Shown here piece by piece: positions 1 to 9,190 of a stretch of DNA of 57,985 nucleotides. Positions within the stretch are counted from its first letter, which is position 1. The number at the start of each line of letters is the position of its first letter. The notes beneath the pieces were generated by a model. It saw only the letters and a list, made by a program, of their open reading frames with translations, made no database searches and had not been told where the DNA came from. Source of the DNA: CAZUSO01 sp964622775 (GTDB lineage: Bacteria > Bacteroidota > Bacteroidia > Chitinophagales > Chitinophagaceae); NCBI GenBank assembly GCA_964622775.1, contig CAZUSO010000012.1:1-57985 (forward strand), given 5' to 3'. Both the position numbers and the translations under genes were made by a program.

Positions 1-96
1 ATTAAGCGTAATCCGGGATTTTCTTTTCGGAATGACGGCACGTTTTTTCGGAATGGCAAAGAACATTACACTACATGCAACATTTGGGATACACCC
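1..96 (+). repeat. Dispersed repeat family 1, right-hand part (window edge)
   Basis: This stretch is nearly identical to 15194-15288 and 44171-44270. It begins inside a short hairpin (attaagcgtaat), continues through a block with GGAATGACGGCACG and ends with the family terminus ATTTGGGATACACCC. Only the right-hand module is present because the window starts inside the copy. It lies just upstream of the broken nuclease gene. Confidence 0.85.
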
Positions 97-245
97 CTCC
101 GAAAAATGCCCTGCGCAGGGTATTGTATGGTTTTGCAAACAATATAAACTTTGCGCTTTGGTGCCTTTTAATTAAAGCTTTCGGACAATATTTAAGCTAC
201 GAAACAGGAAAACAACAATTTTATAATTTTACAAATACATATACT

Positions 246-1113
246 ATGAAAAAAATTATTGCCTTTTATGCTATGCTGCCTGATGACGGTTACCGCTTTT
301 GGAATGTGGGAGAACACATCAGCAAAAAAGTGGAAAGTGCCGAATGGGGACAATCAATCGTAAAAGAATTGGCACAATACATACAACGCAACGAACCCGA
401 TATAATAAGGTTTTTCCGACAAAAACCTTTGGCGAATGAAGCAGTTTTATGAAGCCTACAAAGATTTGCCAAAACTCTCAACAGTGTTGAGAGAAATTAG
501 TTGGTCGCACAATTTGGCAATCTTCTCACGGTGCAAAACCGAAGAAGAGCGAGAATTTTACTTGCGAATGCGTATCAAAGAAAATTACAGTTTTAGGGAA
601 CTTGACCGCCAAATCTCAGCAAGTCTTTTTAAACGCATAATGATAGACAATGTAAAACGCTCACCAGTGGCCAGAGAATTGAATACCGACATCACCAAAA
701 CATTTAAAGACAGTTATGTCTTTGAGTTCCTCAACTTGCCCGAACCACACAACGAACCCGATTTGCAAAAAGGATCAGTAAAGCAAATGAAAAACTTTAT
801 CCTTGAATTGGGCAGGGATTTTATTTTCATTGACCAAGAATACCGGGTGCAGGTCGGCAACAGCGATTTTTATATTGACCTTTTGTATTATCATTGTGGT
901 TTGCAATGTTTGGTAGCATTTGAACTCAAAGCCGAAAAATTCAAACCCCAGCATTTAGGACAACTCAATTTCTACTTGGAAGCGTTAGACCGTGATGTAA
1001 AAAAGCAAAATGAAAACCCAAGGATTGGTGTTTTGCTTTGCAAAGATAAAGACAGCGCAGTAGTTGAATACGCATTAAGCCGTTCTCTTTCGCCTGCATT
1101 AGTTTCCGATTAC
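246..1113 (+). pseudogene. Broken YhcG-type (DUF1016) PDDEXK nuclease gene
   Basis: The translation follows the DUF1016/YhcG nuclease family: the N-terminal part has VGEHISKKVESAEWG, the middle has NLWRMKQFYEAY and SWSHN, and the C-terminal PDDEXK domain has the pattern DFYIDLLYYH followed by FELKAEKF. The reading frame shifts near 402-408. Upstream codons run in one frame to 452, while family-like residues GFSDKNLWRMKQFYEAY start in another frame at 409. One extra T near 406 would explain this. The usual N-terminal residues before the VGE motif are replaced by unrelated sequence. The family homology stops at SPALVSDY near 1113, about 20-25 residues before the usual end, exactly where a transposase remnant begins. 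The frameshift could be a sequencing error, but both truncated ends argue for a decayed gene. YhcG-family proteins are nucleases often found in mobile or accessory regions. Confidence 0.8.
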
Positions 1114-1115
1114 CA

Positions 1116-1776
1116 TTACTCCGAAAATTCATATAGTTGGTCTTTTATATTTTGCAGATTATTTTTTCTTAAAACTTTGAGGACGAAGCTTTTCAGGATA
1201 GAGAAGTTAAATGGTGCTTTTCTGATTCTATGCGCATCTTCTAAAAGGCTTACATCGCGTACATGATGGTGTAGATTTTTTATTCCCCAATGATTTTTTA
1301 CTATCAAATGGGACTGTTCAGCACAAAGTAGCTTATTGGTTATGTACAAAGCTGTTTCTTCGGTTATAATCCACTCACCTGATTTAGTGTCTTTTATTTG
1401 ACCTTCCTTTACCCTAAGCACTCTTTTTATATGTTCAACCCATTCCTTGTCCGGTACACGGTCGCTGCCCTTGTTGTTCCTCGGAAAATTGCGGGAGTAT
1501 ATGCCGGGTATATACCAGGAATACCGCTTAGGGTTCTTCGCTATCTACCCCTTTGACATGATTCCTGGTTGTTGTATAGGAAGGAGCCCGTTTCCACGCT
1601 AAATTAAAATCATGAGATAGTGACTGGAAGTGTGCTTTTATGAAAATGGCAACCTGGCGGAATGTTTTGGCATTGCAGCATATAGCCATGACACTAAATA
1701 AAATTATGTGGTGAAGTTCGTATCTTTGTCCCTGACTGCGACGAAAGTCTTTAAGGTCAATTAAAAAAGTAAGCAT
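1116..1776 (-). mobile_element. Internally deleted ISAs1-family transposase remnant
   Basis: Two minus-strand coding pieces belong to an ISAs1-type transposase. The N-terminal piece (1776 down to 1528) has the family opening with DFRRSQGQRYELHHI and APSYTTTRNHVKG. The C-terminal piece (about 1544 down to 1116, without a clear start) has NHWGIKNLHHHVRDVS and EDAHRIRK, a diverged form of the family's C-terminal NHW motif. The two pieces are in different frames and overlap slightly. A full transposase is about 370 residues, so roughly 150-200 central residues, including part of the catalytic core, are missing. The transposase stop lies only 2 bases from the end of nuclease homology, so the terminal inverted repeat on that side is gone too. 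It is not expected to be active. Confidence 0.8.
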
Positions 1777-2092
1777 AGATGTATAGCTATGTTTTTTTAA
1801 GCAATTACAGAATTATACACATTGTAAATTTTCTTACTGCTTTTTTTATTTAGCATTGAACAGCCCGGTTATAATGACAGGCATTTTCAATATTTTTGAA
1901 GAAAGGGAAAAAGAGGTACAAGGTCTGATTTCGTTAGGTAAATCCGAGGAGTTTACAGGCAGGTTTTCCTGCATTTCACCCCATACTAAAAAATATTCCG
2001 TGGGGTATTAAAATTTTGATTTAATCACAATATATTTGCTGACCAATAACGAAGCCATAATTCCGTTATAATATTTTCTAAAATTACTTACT
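1777..2092. other. Intergenic region after the IS remnant
   Basis: This 316-base gap has a short inverted repeat at its left edge (CATAG...CTATG near 1776-1795). It also has a 45-codon open frame on the plus strand (1874-2011, starting MTGIFNIFEERE) with no recognisable homology and no convincing start signal. Nothing else is apparent. Confidence 0.4.
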
Positions 2093-2737
2093 ATGCAAAA
2101 AATACTTGCCTGGGGAACGATGGTCGCCTGCTTTTTGATTTTTAATGATTTTGCGGCATCGGCACAGGGTAAAGGGAAAGAAAAGGACTATACCGTAAAG
2201 ACACACAAAGGGTCGAAAAATGAACATCATGGTGAAAAAAGCCGTGGCGACTGGCACAGTGAAGGGGAATACAGGAATATCAAAGCGCCTGCCGGAAGTG
2301 GTTCTCCCGAAGTTACCAATAAAGGACCCAAACCTTATTATCATGGAGTTAAAGACCATGGTCATAAGCATCGTTATGACAAAAGCGATAATGACAAGGT
2401 CTATGACAATACTTATCGTTACCGTGGAGGAAGTATTCCAGTATGGGCAAAGGAACAGCAATATAATGGGAAACACCATGTATATTTCCCCGATTACTTC
2501 ACGTTTTTTGATCCGAAGCGCAACGGCTATGTTTACTGGAACGGTAATCAATGGACTTTTTCACAGGCTGTGCCGGATTTTCTGCTGAATGTCGATTTAG
2601 GCAGGGTCTCGTTAGTGACGATGGAACATGTGTCGCTTCGTACAGAACCTTATCTGTATTTTGACGATTATTACAAAGCCTACCCGCCATCATTCCGGAC
2701 GGAAAGCGTGCCTGAGCCTCCGGTGATGCGGCGGTAA
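2093..2737 (+). CDS. Exported His/Lys-rich protein of unknown function
   Basis: 214 residues. Residues 1-25 form a signal peptide (MQKILAWGTMVACFLIFNDF, then AASAQ), so the mature protein starts around G26 and is probably periplasmic or surface exposed. Residues 26-115 are very hydrophilic, rich in Lys, His, Gly and Asp (for example KDHGHKHRYDKSDNDK) and low in predicted structure. Residues about 125-195 form a conserved-looking aromatic domain (VYFPDYFTFFDPKRNGYVYW...), of a kind seen in exported hypothetical proteins of Bacteroidota. The His-rich segment might bind metal, but this is inference. It stands alone, with a good terminator 22 bases after the stop. Confidence 0.75.
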   Translation: MQKILAWGTMVACFLIFNDFAASAQGKGKEKDYTVKTHKGSKNEHHGEKSRGDWHSEGEYRNIKAPAGSGSPEVTNKGPKPYYHGVKDHGHKHRYDKSDNDKVYDNTYRYRGGSIPVWAKEQQYNGKHHVYFPDYFTFFDPKRNGYVYWNGNQWTFSQAVPDFLLNVDLGRVSLVTMEHVSLRTEPYLYFDDYYKAYPPSFRTESVPEPPVMRR

Positions 2738-2758
2738 TCTGCAAATACCTGGTTATTT

Positions 2759-2787
2759 AAGCTGCTTTCTCGGGAGCGGCTTTTTTT
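2759..2787 (+). terminator. Rho-independent terminator after the exported protein gene
   Basis: AAGCTGCT (2759-2766) pairs with AGCGGCTT (2775-2782), 8 pairs including one G-T, around an 8-base loop. A run of seven T follows the GGC. Confidence 0.8.
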
Positions 2788-2898
2788 ATGGATAGAAAAA
2801 GCGATTTTGCCGTTTCCTGTTTTTATTTTTGCAGGGAATACAGGATAGCGCCGGATATCTGAACAGGAATCGTTTTATAATATCATCAATTGAAATCA

Positions 2899-3462
2899 AT
2901 GAAATATCTTATTGCAGGGCTTGGAAATATTGGGTTGGAATATGATGCTACGCGCCATAACATTGGCTTTGACGTAGCGGATGCTTTTGTAATCAAACAT
3001 CAGGGCAGTTTTAGGTCTGACCGGCTGGCGCAGGTGTCAGCTATTAAGTGGAAAGGGAAGCAAATCATCGTGATAAAGCCAACCACTTATATGAACCTGA
3101 GTGGTAAGGCGGTTAAATACTGGATGGATAAAGAGAAAATTCCGGTGGATAAAACGCTGGTGATTGTTGACGACCTGGCCCTCTCTTTAGATGTGCTCCG
3201 ACTGCGGCCGGGCGGCAGCGATGCGGGCCACAATGGGCTAAAAGATATTCAGGCAACCCTGGGTACCTCTCTGTATCCACGTCTGCGGTTTGGAATCGGC
3301 GATGTTTTTCCCAAAGGCAAACAAATTGACTTTGTATTAGGCAAATGGCGACCGGATGAATTGCCTGTTATTAAAGCGAAAATCTTAAAATCAATTGATA
3401 TTATTGAAAGCTTTATAAGCATTGGCCTGGAGCGCAGCATGAATCTTTACAATAAAAAGTAA
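2899..3462 (+). CDS. pth: Peptidyl-tRNA hydrolase
   Basis: 187 residues. It cleaves the ester bond of peptidyl-tRNAs released from stalled ribosomes, recycling tRNA in the cytoplasm. From the ATG at 2899 the family residues fall on the E. coli numbers: N10 in GLGN and the catalytic H20 in RHNIGF. The substrate-binding KPTTYMNLSG block, the DDLALSLDVLRLRPGGS block and GHNGLKD follow in the usual order, and the length is normal. An upstream in-frame TTG at 2890 would add MKS but would break this register, so 2899 is preferred. It is a single gene with a terminator at its end. Confidence 0.96.
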   Translation: MKYLIAGLGNIGLEYDATRHNIGFDVADAFVIKHQGSFRSDRLAQVSAIKWKGKQIIVIKPTTYMNLSGKAVKYWMDKEKIPVDKTLVIVDDLALSLDVLRLRPGGSDAGHNGLKDIQATLGTSLYPRLRFGIGDVFPKGKQIDFVLGKWRPDELPVIKAKILKSIDIIESFISIGLERSMNLYNKK

Positions 3463-3485
3463 ACGATACAGAAGCCCCGTCGAAG

Positions 3486-3516
3486 AACCCTCACTTCCAT
3501 CGTTGTGGGTTTTTTC
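3486..3516 (+). terminator. Terminator between pth and the convergent gene
   Basis: AACCC-T-CAC (3486-3494) pairs with GTGGGTT (3505-3511) with one bulged base, followed by six T. It lies between two convergent genes. Confidence 0.65.
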
Positions 3517-3598
3517 ACCAATAAGAAACGATTTTTCATTACCAGATGCCGCAACATCGCGATACGGAAATTGAGTCTGTATTCTTCCGAAAAACAAA

Positions 3599-4078
3599 TT
3601 ATTCCGCTGCTGCTTTTACGGTAACTTCCACCGGTTTATGGTCTGAAAATACGATAGTATAGTGGTTTTCCGGGTCATGAACTGTTTTGTATTCCATTTC
3701 CCATTTTGGAACTGTATGGGCAGGTAACATGGGCAAAATCATGCGATAAGGTTCAAATTCCCGGTTGAAATCCTGAATATGTGCTTCATGCTGTTTTTTA
3801 CGCAGGGCGGTTTCCATCAAAGGTACGCTTTGCTGTATGCCGGCATGATAATAAGCTTCTACCTCATCTTTATAAAAGGATATTTGTTCCGGTGAAGGCC
3901 CGTTTTTAGGGGCGTACAAAAGGAAGTCCACATCCTTAGCCAGTGGTGAAAAATAAACACACCCCACAAAATAATCAGCACGTATAGCCTTATGCGGTCT
4001 GAAGGTGAGCAGTCCAAAAAACTCGTCTTGTTTTTGCCGAGCGGCATATTGACTGAATATTCTGTTGATAAATCCCAT
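3599..4078 (-). CDS. Hypothetical protein, 159 residues
   Basis: I do not recognise the family. The protein is soluble-looking: there is no signal peptide and no membrane segment. It has a hydrophobic core segment (YFVGCVYFSP, VDFLLYAP), a charged helical middle (residues about 85-110) and an acidic, aromatic C-terminal half (YRMILPMLPAHTVPKWEMEY, then HYTIVFSDHKPVEVTV) that looks like beta strands. Codon use resembles the neighbours. It starts at an ATG complementary to 4076-4078, stands alone between pth (convergent) and a 449-base gap, and is probably a real gene. Confidence 0.65.
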   Translation of the reverse strand: MGFINRIFSQYAARQKQDEFFGLLTFRPHKAIRADYFVGCVYFSPLAKDVDFLLYAPKNGPSPEQISFYKDEVEAYYHAGIQQSVPLMETALRKKQHEAHIQDFNREFEPYRMILPMLPAHTVPKWEMEYKTVHDPENHYTIVFSDHKPVEVTVKAAAE

Positions 4079-4527
4079 AGGTTTTAAATAAACGAAAAGT
4101 GGCCTAAAATAGATACCCTAAGCTTTTCAGTTTCTTACGGTAGAACGAATTTACGAAGGTAAACTGATACGCGTTTTTCCTTTGTTATTTGTGCGATAAT
4201 TTTATCTCAATTATTTGTGGTGTTAAGTCAAAAGTCAAAATCCCGTTTGGCGTTTGTTGCGAGAGGAAATCCTGTTCCTGCTTTGTATCAGAGATTGCCT
4301 GCCGCTAGCGATGTAGTCTGGGGAAATGCCGAATGCGACCGCCATGGGTGTTCTCTCCTACCACAAATTATGTTAGACGTTTGTTGTTGAAAATGCGAAT
4401 AACGGTGGAAATCGGTAAACTTAATCACCCCTGCTCAAATAGCTGTGTGAATTTATTTTCCACGCAAAGACACCGCTATTTTTGACTGCACGGTTTTACC
4501 TGGTGAACAGCAGATTTTGAAAAGTTA
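4079..4527. other. 449-base intergenic region
   Basis: No coding potential was found on either strand, and no clear promoter box or hairpin. It separates two minus-strand genes, so a promoter for the 159-residue gene should lie near 4080-4150, but I could not pick one out. Confidence 0.4.
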
Positions 4528-6165
4528 CTACGCTGATTTTTTTGCAGACATCTCCTTGCTCCAGCTTCCGATATTGGCGCCGCCCCAGTGATCCATACTG
4601 GCAAAGGCAAAGTCGGCCTGGTATTTTTCCGGAATAATCCCTTCTATCATCGAGCCTTCTTCAATAGAAGGGAAAATCTCTTCATAAGTCAGCATAGAAT
4701 TCAGGGATATCCTGCGATAAATATGGGAGCGGGTGATGTGATCAATACTTCCCAGCCCGGCTGCACCCAACAACTCTACAAATGTTTTGATGGTGTAGCG
4801 GTGGAAATTCGCAACCCGCACCTTTTTATCTTCCACAACAAGTCCTTTGGTCAGTTTCGGATCCTGAGTAGCCACGCCGGTCGGGCATTTGTTGGTATTA
4901 CACAGCAGCGCCTGAATACAGCCAACAGCCAGCATCATGGCGCGGGCGCAGTTACAGGTATCGGCGCCTAATGCCAGCGCACGGGCAATATGGAATCCGC
5001 TGGTGATTTTCCCGGAAGCAATGAGCCGGATGTGCCCGCGGATGCCCATCCCACGCAGGATATTATTGACAAAATCCAATCCGTCTAATAAGGGCGCTCC
5101 CACGTAATTGGAGAACTCCTGCGGCGCCGCGCCTGTTCCACCTTCGCCGCCATCAACCGTAATGAAATCGGGATAGGTATTCTGTTCGATCATGGCCTTG
5201 CAGATGCCAATGAATTCGCTTTTATGGCCAATACACAATTTAAAACCCACCGGCTTGCCACCGCTCAAATCACGCAGCTTTTTGATGAACCGGACTAATT
5301 CGCGGGGTGTCGAAAAAGCAGTATGGTAGGGTGGGGATTCTACCACAGTATGCGGCTTGATATGGCGAATCCGGGCAATTTCCCCGGTGTTTTTCGATGC
5401 GGGCAAAATACCGCCGTGACCGGGCTTGGCACCTTGCGAAATCTTTATCTCAATCATTTTTACATTAGGCAGTCCGGCCTTTTTTTCAAACAACTCCGGA
5501 GAGAAAAACCCGTCTTCATCACGACAGCCAAAATAGCCGGTACCAATCTGCCATATAATATCGCCGCCATGCTTCAGGTGGTAATCGCTTAATCCGCCTT
5601 CACCGGTGTTATGCGCGAAATTCCCGATTTTTGCTCCTGCATTCATCGCTTCCACAGCATTGGAACTCAGCGAGCCGTAGCTCATTGCGGAGATATTCAG
5701 AATGCTGGCGTTATACGGTTGTTTGCAGTCTTTATTGCCGAACAGCACGCGGGGATCATGCTCCAGTGTGTTGAAGTTGCGGGGGGAAATGGAGTGGCAC
5801 ATCCATTCGTAACCTTCTGCATACACATCCAACTGCGTACCGAAAGGCATGGTGTCGTTCTCCACTTTCGCCCGTTGATAAACGGTGGAGCGGTCAATAC
5901 GGTTGATAGGACGGCCGTCAATATCCGATTCGATGAAATACTGATAAATCTTGGGTCTCAGATCCTCCATCACATAACGCAGGCGGCCGAAAAGCGGGTA
6001 AATGCGCCGGATAGCATGTTTAGACTGCACCATATCGTAAAAGCCCATTACAGAAAAGATGAGCACCATACCGAATATTACATACCAGCTTTTACTGATG
6101 TAAAACGAGAGTAAAAACGTAATACCTAATAAAACAACGGAAGAAATGACAAAAGGACGTCTCAT
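4528..6165 (-). CDS. Membrane-anchored FMN-binding glutamate synthase family protein
   Basis: 545 residues. The family contains the FMN/Fe-S synthase domain of glutamate synthase without the amidotransferase and NAD(P)H domains. Residues 4-23 and 28-44 are two membrane segments at the N-terminus. The synthase (TIM barrel) domain spans about 150-480 and has EGGLSDYHL, KISQGAKPGHGG (about 242-252), the VDGGEGGTGAAP block (337-348) and IASGKI. Cysteines 416, 422 and 427 form C-x5-C-x4-C, the spacing of the [3Fe-4S] site in glutamate synthase large subunits. The in vivo reaction of stand-alone members is not well settled; an oxidoreductase role at the membrane is likely. It follows the sdh operon on the same strand but is separated from it by a terminator. 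Confidence 0.88.
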   Translation of the reverse strand: MRRPFVISSVVLLGITFLLSFYISKSWYVIFGMVLIFSVMGFYDMVQSKHAIRRIYPLFGRLRYVMEDLRPKIYQYFIESDIDGRPINRIDRSTVYQRAKVENDTMPFGTQLDVYAEGYEWMCHSISPRNFNTLEHDPRVLFGNKDCKQPYNASILNISAMSYGSLSSNAVEAMNAGAKIGNFAHNTGEGGLSDYHLKHGGDIIWQIGTGYFGCRDEDGFFSPELFEKKAGLPNVKMIEIKISQGAKPGHGGILPASKNTGEIARIRHIKPHTVVESPPYHTAFSTPRELVRFIKKLRDLSGGKPVGFKLCIGHKSEFIGICKAMIEQNTYPDFITVDGGEGGTGAAPQEFSNYVGAPLLDGLDFVNNILRGMGIRGHIRLIASGKITSGFHIARALALGADTCNCARAMMLAVGCIQALLCNTNKCPTGVATQDPKLTKGLVVEDKKVRVANFHRYTIKTFVELLGAAGLGSIDHITRSHIYRRISLNSMLTYEEIFPSIEEGSMIEGIIPEKYQADFAFASMDHWGGANIGSWSKEMSAKKSA

Positions 6166-6277
6166 TGCAGAAGGTTTTGGTTAGTATTTTGAATTGTTTT
6201 TTTTGTTGAAAAATAAATGATGAGCGGAATCATTCCGGCTTTATACGCGGATTCATTAAAGGTACATAAACCCATAC

Positions 6278-6314
6278 TAAAAAAGCCTGCAGGAATGAAG
6301 AATCGCTACAGGCT
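6278..6314 (-). terminator. Terminator of the sdhCAB operon
   Basis: Read on the minus strand, AGCCTG (6314-6309) pairs with CAGGCT (6289-6284), followed by a run of T (the A-run at 6279-6284 on the plus strand). It lies 21 bases after the sdhB stop codon. Confidence 0.7.
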
Positions 6315-6334
6315 AATTGTTAATAAAGTATTTC

Positions 6335-7111
6335 TTATAACTCCTTAGCCGCTTCCCCGCTAAAGACGGATCGGATATATTCTGCGTTGAGCATGCGGAT
6401 GTTCTGCACCGATATGCCTTTAGGGCATTCGGCTTCACAGGCCTGCGTATTAGAGCAACTTCCAAATCCTTCCTTATCATGCTGATCAATCATGTTCAGC
6501 ACCCGTACTTTGCGTTCTGTCTCTCCCTGGGGTAACTGGGCGAGGTGAGCCACCTTAGCCGACAGGAACAGCATTGCCGAGGCGTTTTTACAAGCGGCAA
6601 CGCAGGCCCCGCAACCGATACAGGCGGCTGCGGCGAATGCAGCATCGGCTTTTTGCTTTTCGATAGGAATGGCATTAGCATCAACGGCATTTCCCGTATT
6701 GACGGAAACATAGCCGCCCGCCTGAATGATCCGGTCGAATGCTGCACGATCCACCATCAGGTCTTTTATCACCGGGAATGCTTTGGCACGCCAGGGCTCT
6801 ACGATAATGGTATCGCCGTTCTTAAATGCACGCATGTGGAGCTGGCAGGTAGTCGTTTGATGCCAGGGGCCGTGCGGCTGACCATTGATATACATAGAGC
6901 AGGCACCGCAAATTCCTTCCCGGCAATCGTGGTCAAAAGTGATGGGTTCCTTACCGTCATGGATTAATTGTTCATTCAGCACATCAAACATCTCCAGAAA
7001 CGACATTTCCGACGAAATATCCTTTACCTGATATGTTTCGAAATGACCTTTTGAATCTTTGTTTTTCTGACGCCAGACTTTCAGCGTGAGATTCATATTA
7101 TAATGTTCCAT
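6335..7111 (-). CDS. sdhB: Succinate dehydrogenase/fumarate reductase iron-sulfur subunit
   Basis: 258 residues. This subunit carries electrons between the flavoprotein and the membrane quinone site of complex II. All three cluster motifs are present: C63, C68, C71 and C89 for [2Fe-2S]; C164, C167, C170 and C229 for [4Fe-4S]; and C174, C219 and C225 for [3Fe-4S]. The 6- and 4-residue steps between C219, C225 and C229 match E. coli SdhB. It is the last gene of sdhCAB, 32 bases after sdhA. An alternative ATG at 7096 gives MNLTLKVWRQ, a common beginning in Bacteroidota homologues, so the start could be five codons later. Confidence 0.96.
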   Translation of the reverse strand: MEHYNMNLTLKVWRQKNKDSKGHFETYQVKDISSEMSFLEMFDVLNEQLIHDGKEPITFDHDCREGICGACSMYINGQPHGPWHQTTTCQLHMRAFKNGDTIIVEPWRAKAFPVIKDLMVDRAAFDRIIQAGGYVSVNTGNAVDANAIPIEKQKADAAFAAAACIGCGACVAACKNASAMLFLSAKVAHLAQLPQGETERKVRVLNMIDQHDKEGFGSCSNTQACEAECPKGISVQNIRMLNAEYIRSVFSGEAAKEL

Positions 7112-7143
7112 CTTACTGATTTGATAAGTTGATAGTTTGCTGA

Positions 7144-9114
7144 TTATTTATAGCTTCTTTGTGTAGGGTGTACCACATCGTATTCTAAGCTTTCTTTATG
7201 CAATTCCCAACTGTCATTGCCTTTGTATTCCCAGCAGGAAACGAACATAAAGTCGTTATCTCTGCGCAATGCCTCACCTTCTTCGGTTTGGGATTCTTCC
7301 CGGAAATGCCCGCCGCAGCTTTCAGCCCGGTTTAATGCATCCATACACATCAATTCGCCCAATTCCATGAAATCCGCAACGCGGTTGGCCTTATCCAGCT
7401 CGGGGTTCATTTCTTCCATCTCACCCGGGATTCTCAGATCCTTCCAGAATGCTGCACGCAGGGCTCTTATTTCCTGAATGGCCTCTTTCAGACCTTTTTC
7501 ATTTCGAGCCATGCCGCATTTATCCCACATAATCTTTCCAAGACGTTTATGAAAACTTTCCACCGATTGCGTACCCTTGATATTCATTAACCGATGCATC
7601 CGGTCGGCGACTGCTTTTTCAGCCTTTTCAAACTCGGGATGGTCGGTTGGAATCGGCTTGGTACGGATTTCGTCAGCCATATAATTGCCAATAGTATAAG
7701 GTATCACAAAGTATCCGTCTGCTAAGCCCTGCATCAGTGCGGAAGCACCCAGACGGTTGGCGCCGTGGTCGCTGAAATTGGCTTCTCCCAATGCATACAA
7801 GCCCGGCACTGTAGTCATCAGCTCGTAATCCACCCAAATACCGCCCATAGTGTAGTGAACGGCCGGATAAATCCGCATGGGTACTTCGTAAGGATTTTCT
7901 CCGGTAATCTTTTCATACATATCGAAAAGATTACCGTATTTTTCCCGAACCACATTCATACCATGATGGCGAATTTCCTCCAGACCCGGGTTTTCGATAC
8001 CATGCTTATTGCATTCTACTTTGCCGTAGCGCGTAATAGCTGATGCGAAGTCCAGAAATACGGCCTGCTTTGAGGTGCCTACGCCATAGCCGGCATCGCA
8101 ACGTTCTTTGGCGGCCCGGCTGGCCACGTCACGCGGCACCAAATTTCCAAATGCCGGGTATCTTCTTTCTAAATAATAATCTCTTTCTTCTTCCGGGATA
8201 TCTTTTGCTTTACGACTGTCATTTTTTTGTTTGGGAACCCAAATCCGTCCGTCATTCCGCAGAGATTCGGACATCAGCGTCAGCTTGGACTGGTGGTCGC
8301 CGCTTACCGGAATGCAGGTCGGGTGAATTTGTGTATAACAGGGATTGCCAAAATAGGCGCCTTTCTTATGCGCCTTCCATGCTGCGGTCACATTACTGCC
8401 CATAGCATTGGTGGAGAGGTAAAATACGTTTCCGTAGCCGCCACTGCACAACAGCACGGCATGACCGAAATAACGCTCCAGTTTACCGGTGATTAAATTG
8501 CGGGCTATGATGCCGCGCGCTTTCCCATCAATAACAACTACATCCTGCATCTCATGACGGCTGTACATAGTTACATTGCCCAAGGCAACCTGACGTTCCA
8601 GCGCCTGATAAGCGCCGATAAGCAATTGCTGTCCGGTTTGGCCGGCAGCATAAAACGTGCGCTGAACCTGTACCCCGCCAAAGGAGCGATTGCTCAGCAG
8701 GCCGCCGTACTCTCTTGCGAAAGGCACACCCTGTGCTACGCATTGGTCAATGATATTGGCGCTTACTTCGGCTAAGCGGTAAGTATTCGCTTCACGGGAG
8801 CGATAGTCGCCTCCTTTAATGGTGTCGTAAAAAAGACGATAGGTGGAGTCGCCGTCGTTCTGATAATTTTTTGCCGCATTAATGCCGCCCTGTGCGGCGA
8901 TGGAGTGGGCGCGACGTGGAGAATCCTGAAAGCAGAAACATTTTACCTTGTATCCCATCTCACCTAAAGAGGCCGCGGCAGAAGCGCCGGCCAGTCCGCT
9001 GCCGATTACAATAACTTCCATACTGCGTTTATTGGCCGGGTTTACCAGCTTGCAGGTGTCTTTATATTGCGACCATTTTTTAGCTAACTCGCCAGGAGGT
9101 ATTTTAGAATTCAT
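7144..9114 (-). CDS. sdhA: Succinate dehydrogenase/fumarate reductase flavoprotein subunit
   Basis: 656 residues. It oxidises succinate to fumarate, or the reverse, at a covalently bound FAD. The dinucleotide-binding motif GSGLAG is at residues 38-43. The histidine expected to carry FAD is H70 in RRAHSIAAQGGINA. Substrate-site segments include the HPTCIPVSGDHQ region, RRYPAFGNLVPRDVASRA and VHYTMGGIWVDYE, with GANRLGASALMQG near the FAD. The length fits the SdhA type found with a single di-heme cytochrome b in Bacteroidota. It lies between sdhC and sdhB in one transcription unit. Sequence alone does not show which direction dominates in the cell. Confidence 0.97.
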   Translation of the reverse strand: MNSKIPPGELAKKWSQYKDTCKLVNPANKRSMEVIVIGSGLAGASAAASLGEMGYKVKCFCFQDSPRRAHSIAAQGGINAAKNYQNDGDSTYRLFYDTIKGGDYRSREANTYRLAEVSANIIDQCVAQGVPFAREYGGLLSNRSFGGVQVQRTFYAAGQTGQQLLIGAYQALERQVALGNVTMYSRHEMQDVVVIDGKARGIIARNLITGKLERYFGHAVLLCSGGYGNVFYLSTNAMGSNVTAAWKAHKKGAYFGNPCYTQIHPTCIPVSGDHQSKLTLMSESLRNDGRIWVPKQKNDSRKAKDIPEEERDYYLERRYPAFGNLVPRDVASRAAKERCDAGYGVGTSKQAVFLDFASAITRYGKVECNKHGIENPGLEEIRHHGMNVVREKYGNLFDMYEKITGENPYEVPMRIYPAVHYTMGGIWVDYELMTTVPGLYALGEANFSDHGANRLGASALMQGLADGYFVIPYTIGNYMADEIRTKPIPTDHPEFEKAEKAVADRMHRLMNIKGTQSVESFHKRLGKIMWDKCGMARNEKGLKEAIQEIRALRAAFWKDLRIPGEMEEMNPELDKANRVADFMELGELMCMDALNRAESCGGHFREESQTEEGEALRRDNDFMFVSCWEYKGNDSWELHKESLEYDVVHPTQRSYK

Positions 9115-9190
9115 ATCGTAATGGATGAATTTGAATAATTAATTTTTATCGGTTTTGTTTCAGGCAATAGTGAAAACAGGTTTTCCTAAA

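Noticed and set aside
1874..2011. 45-codon open frame after the IS remnant
   Set aside because: No recognisable homology, no promoter or start signal, and chance frames of this length are common.
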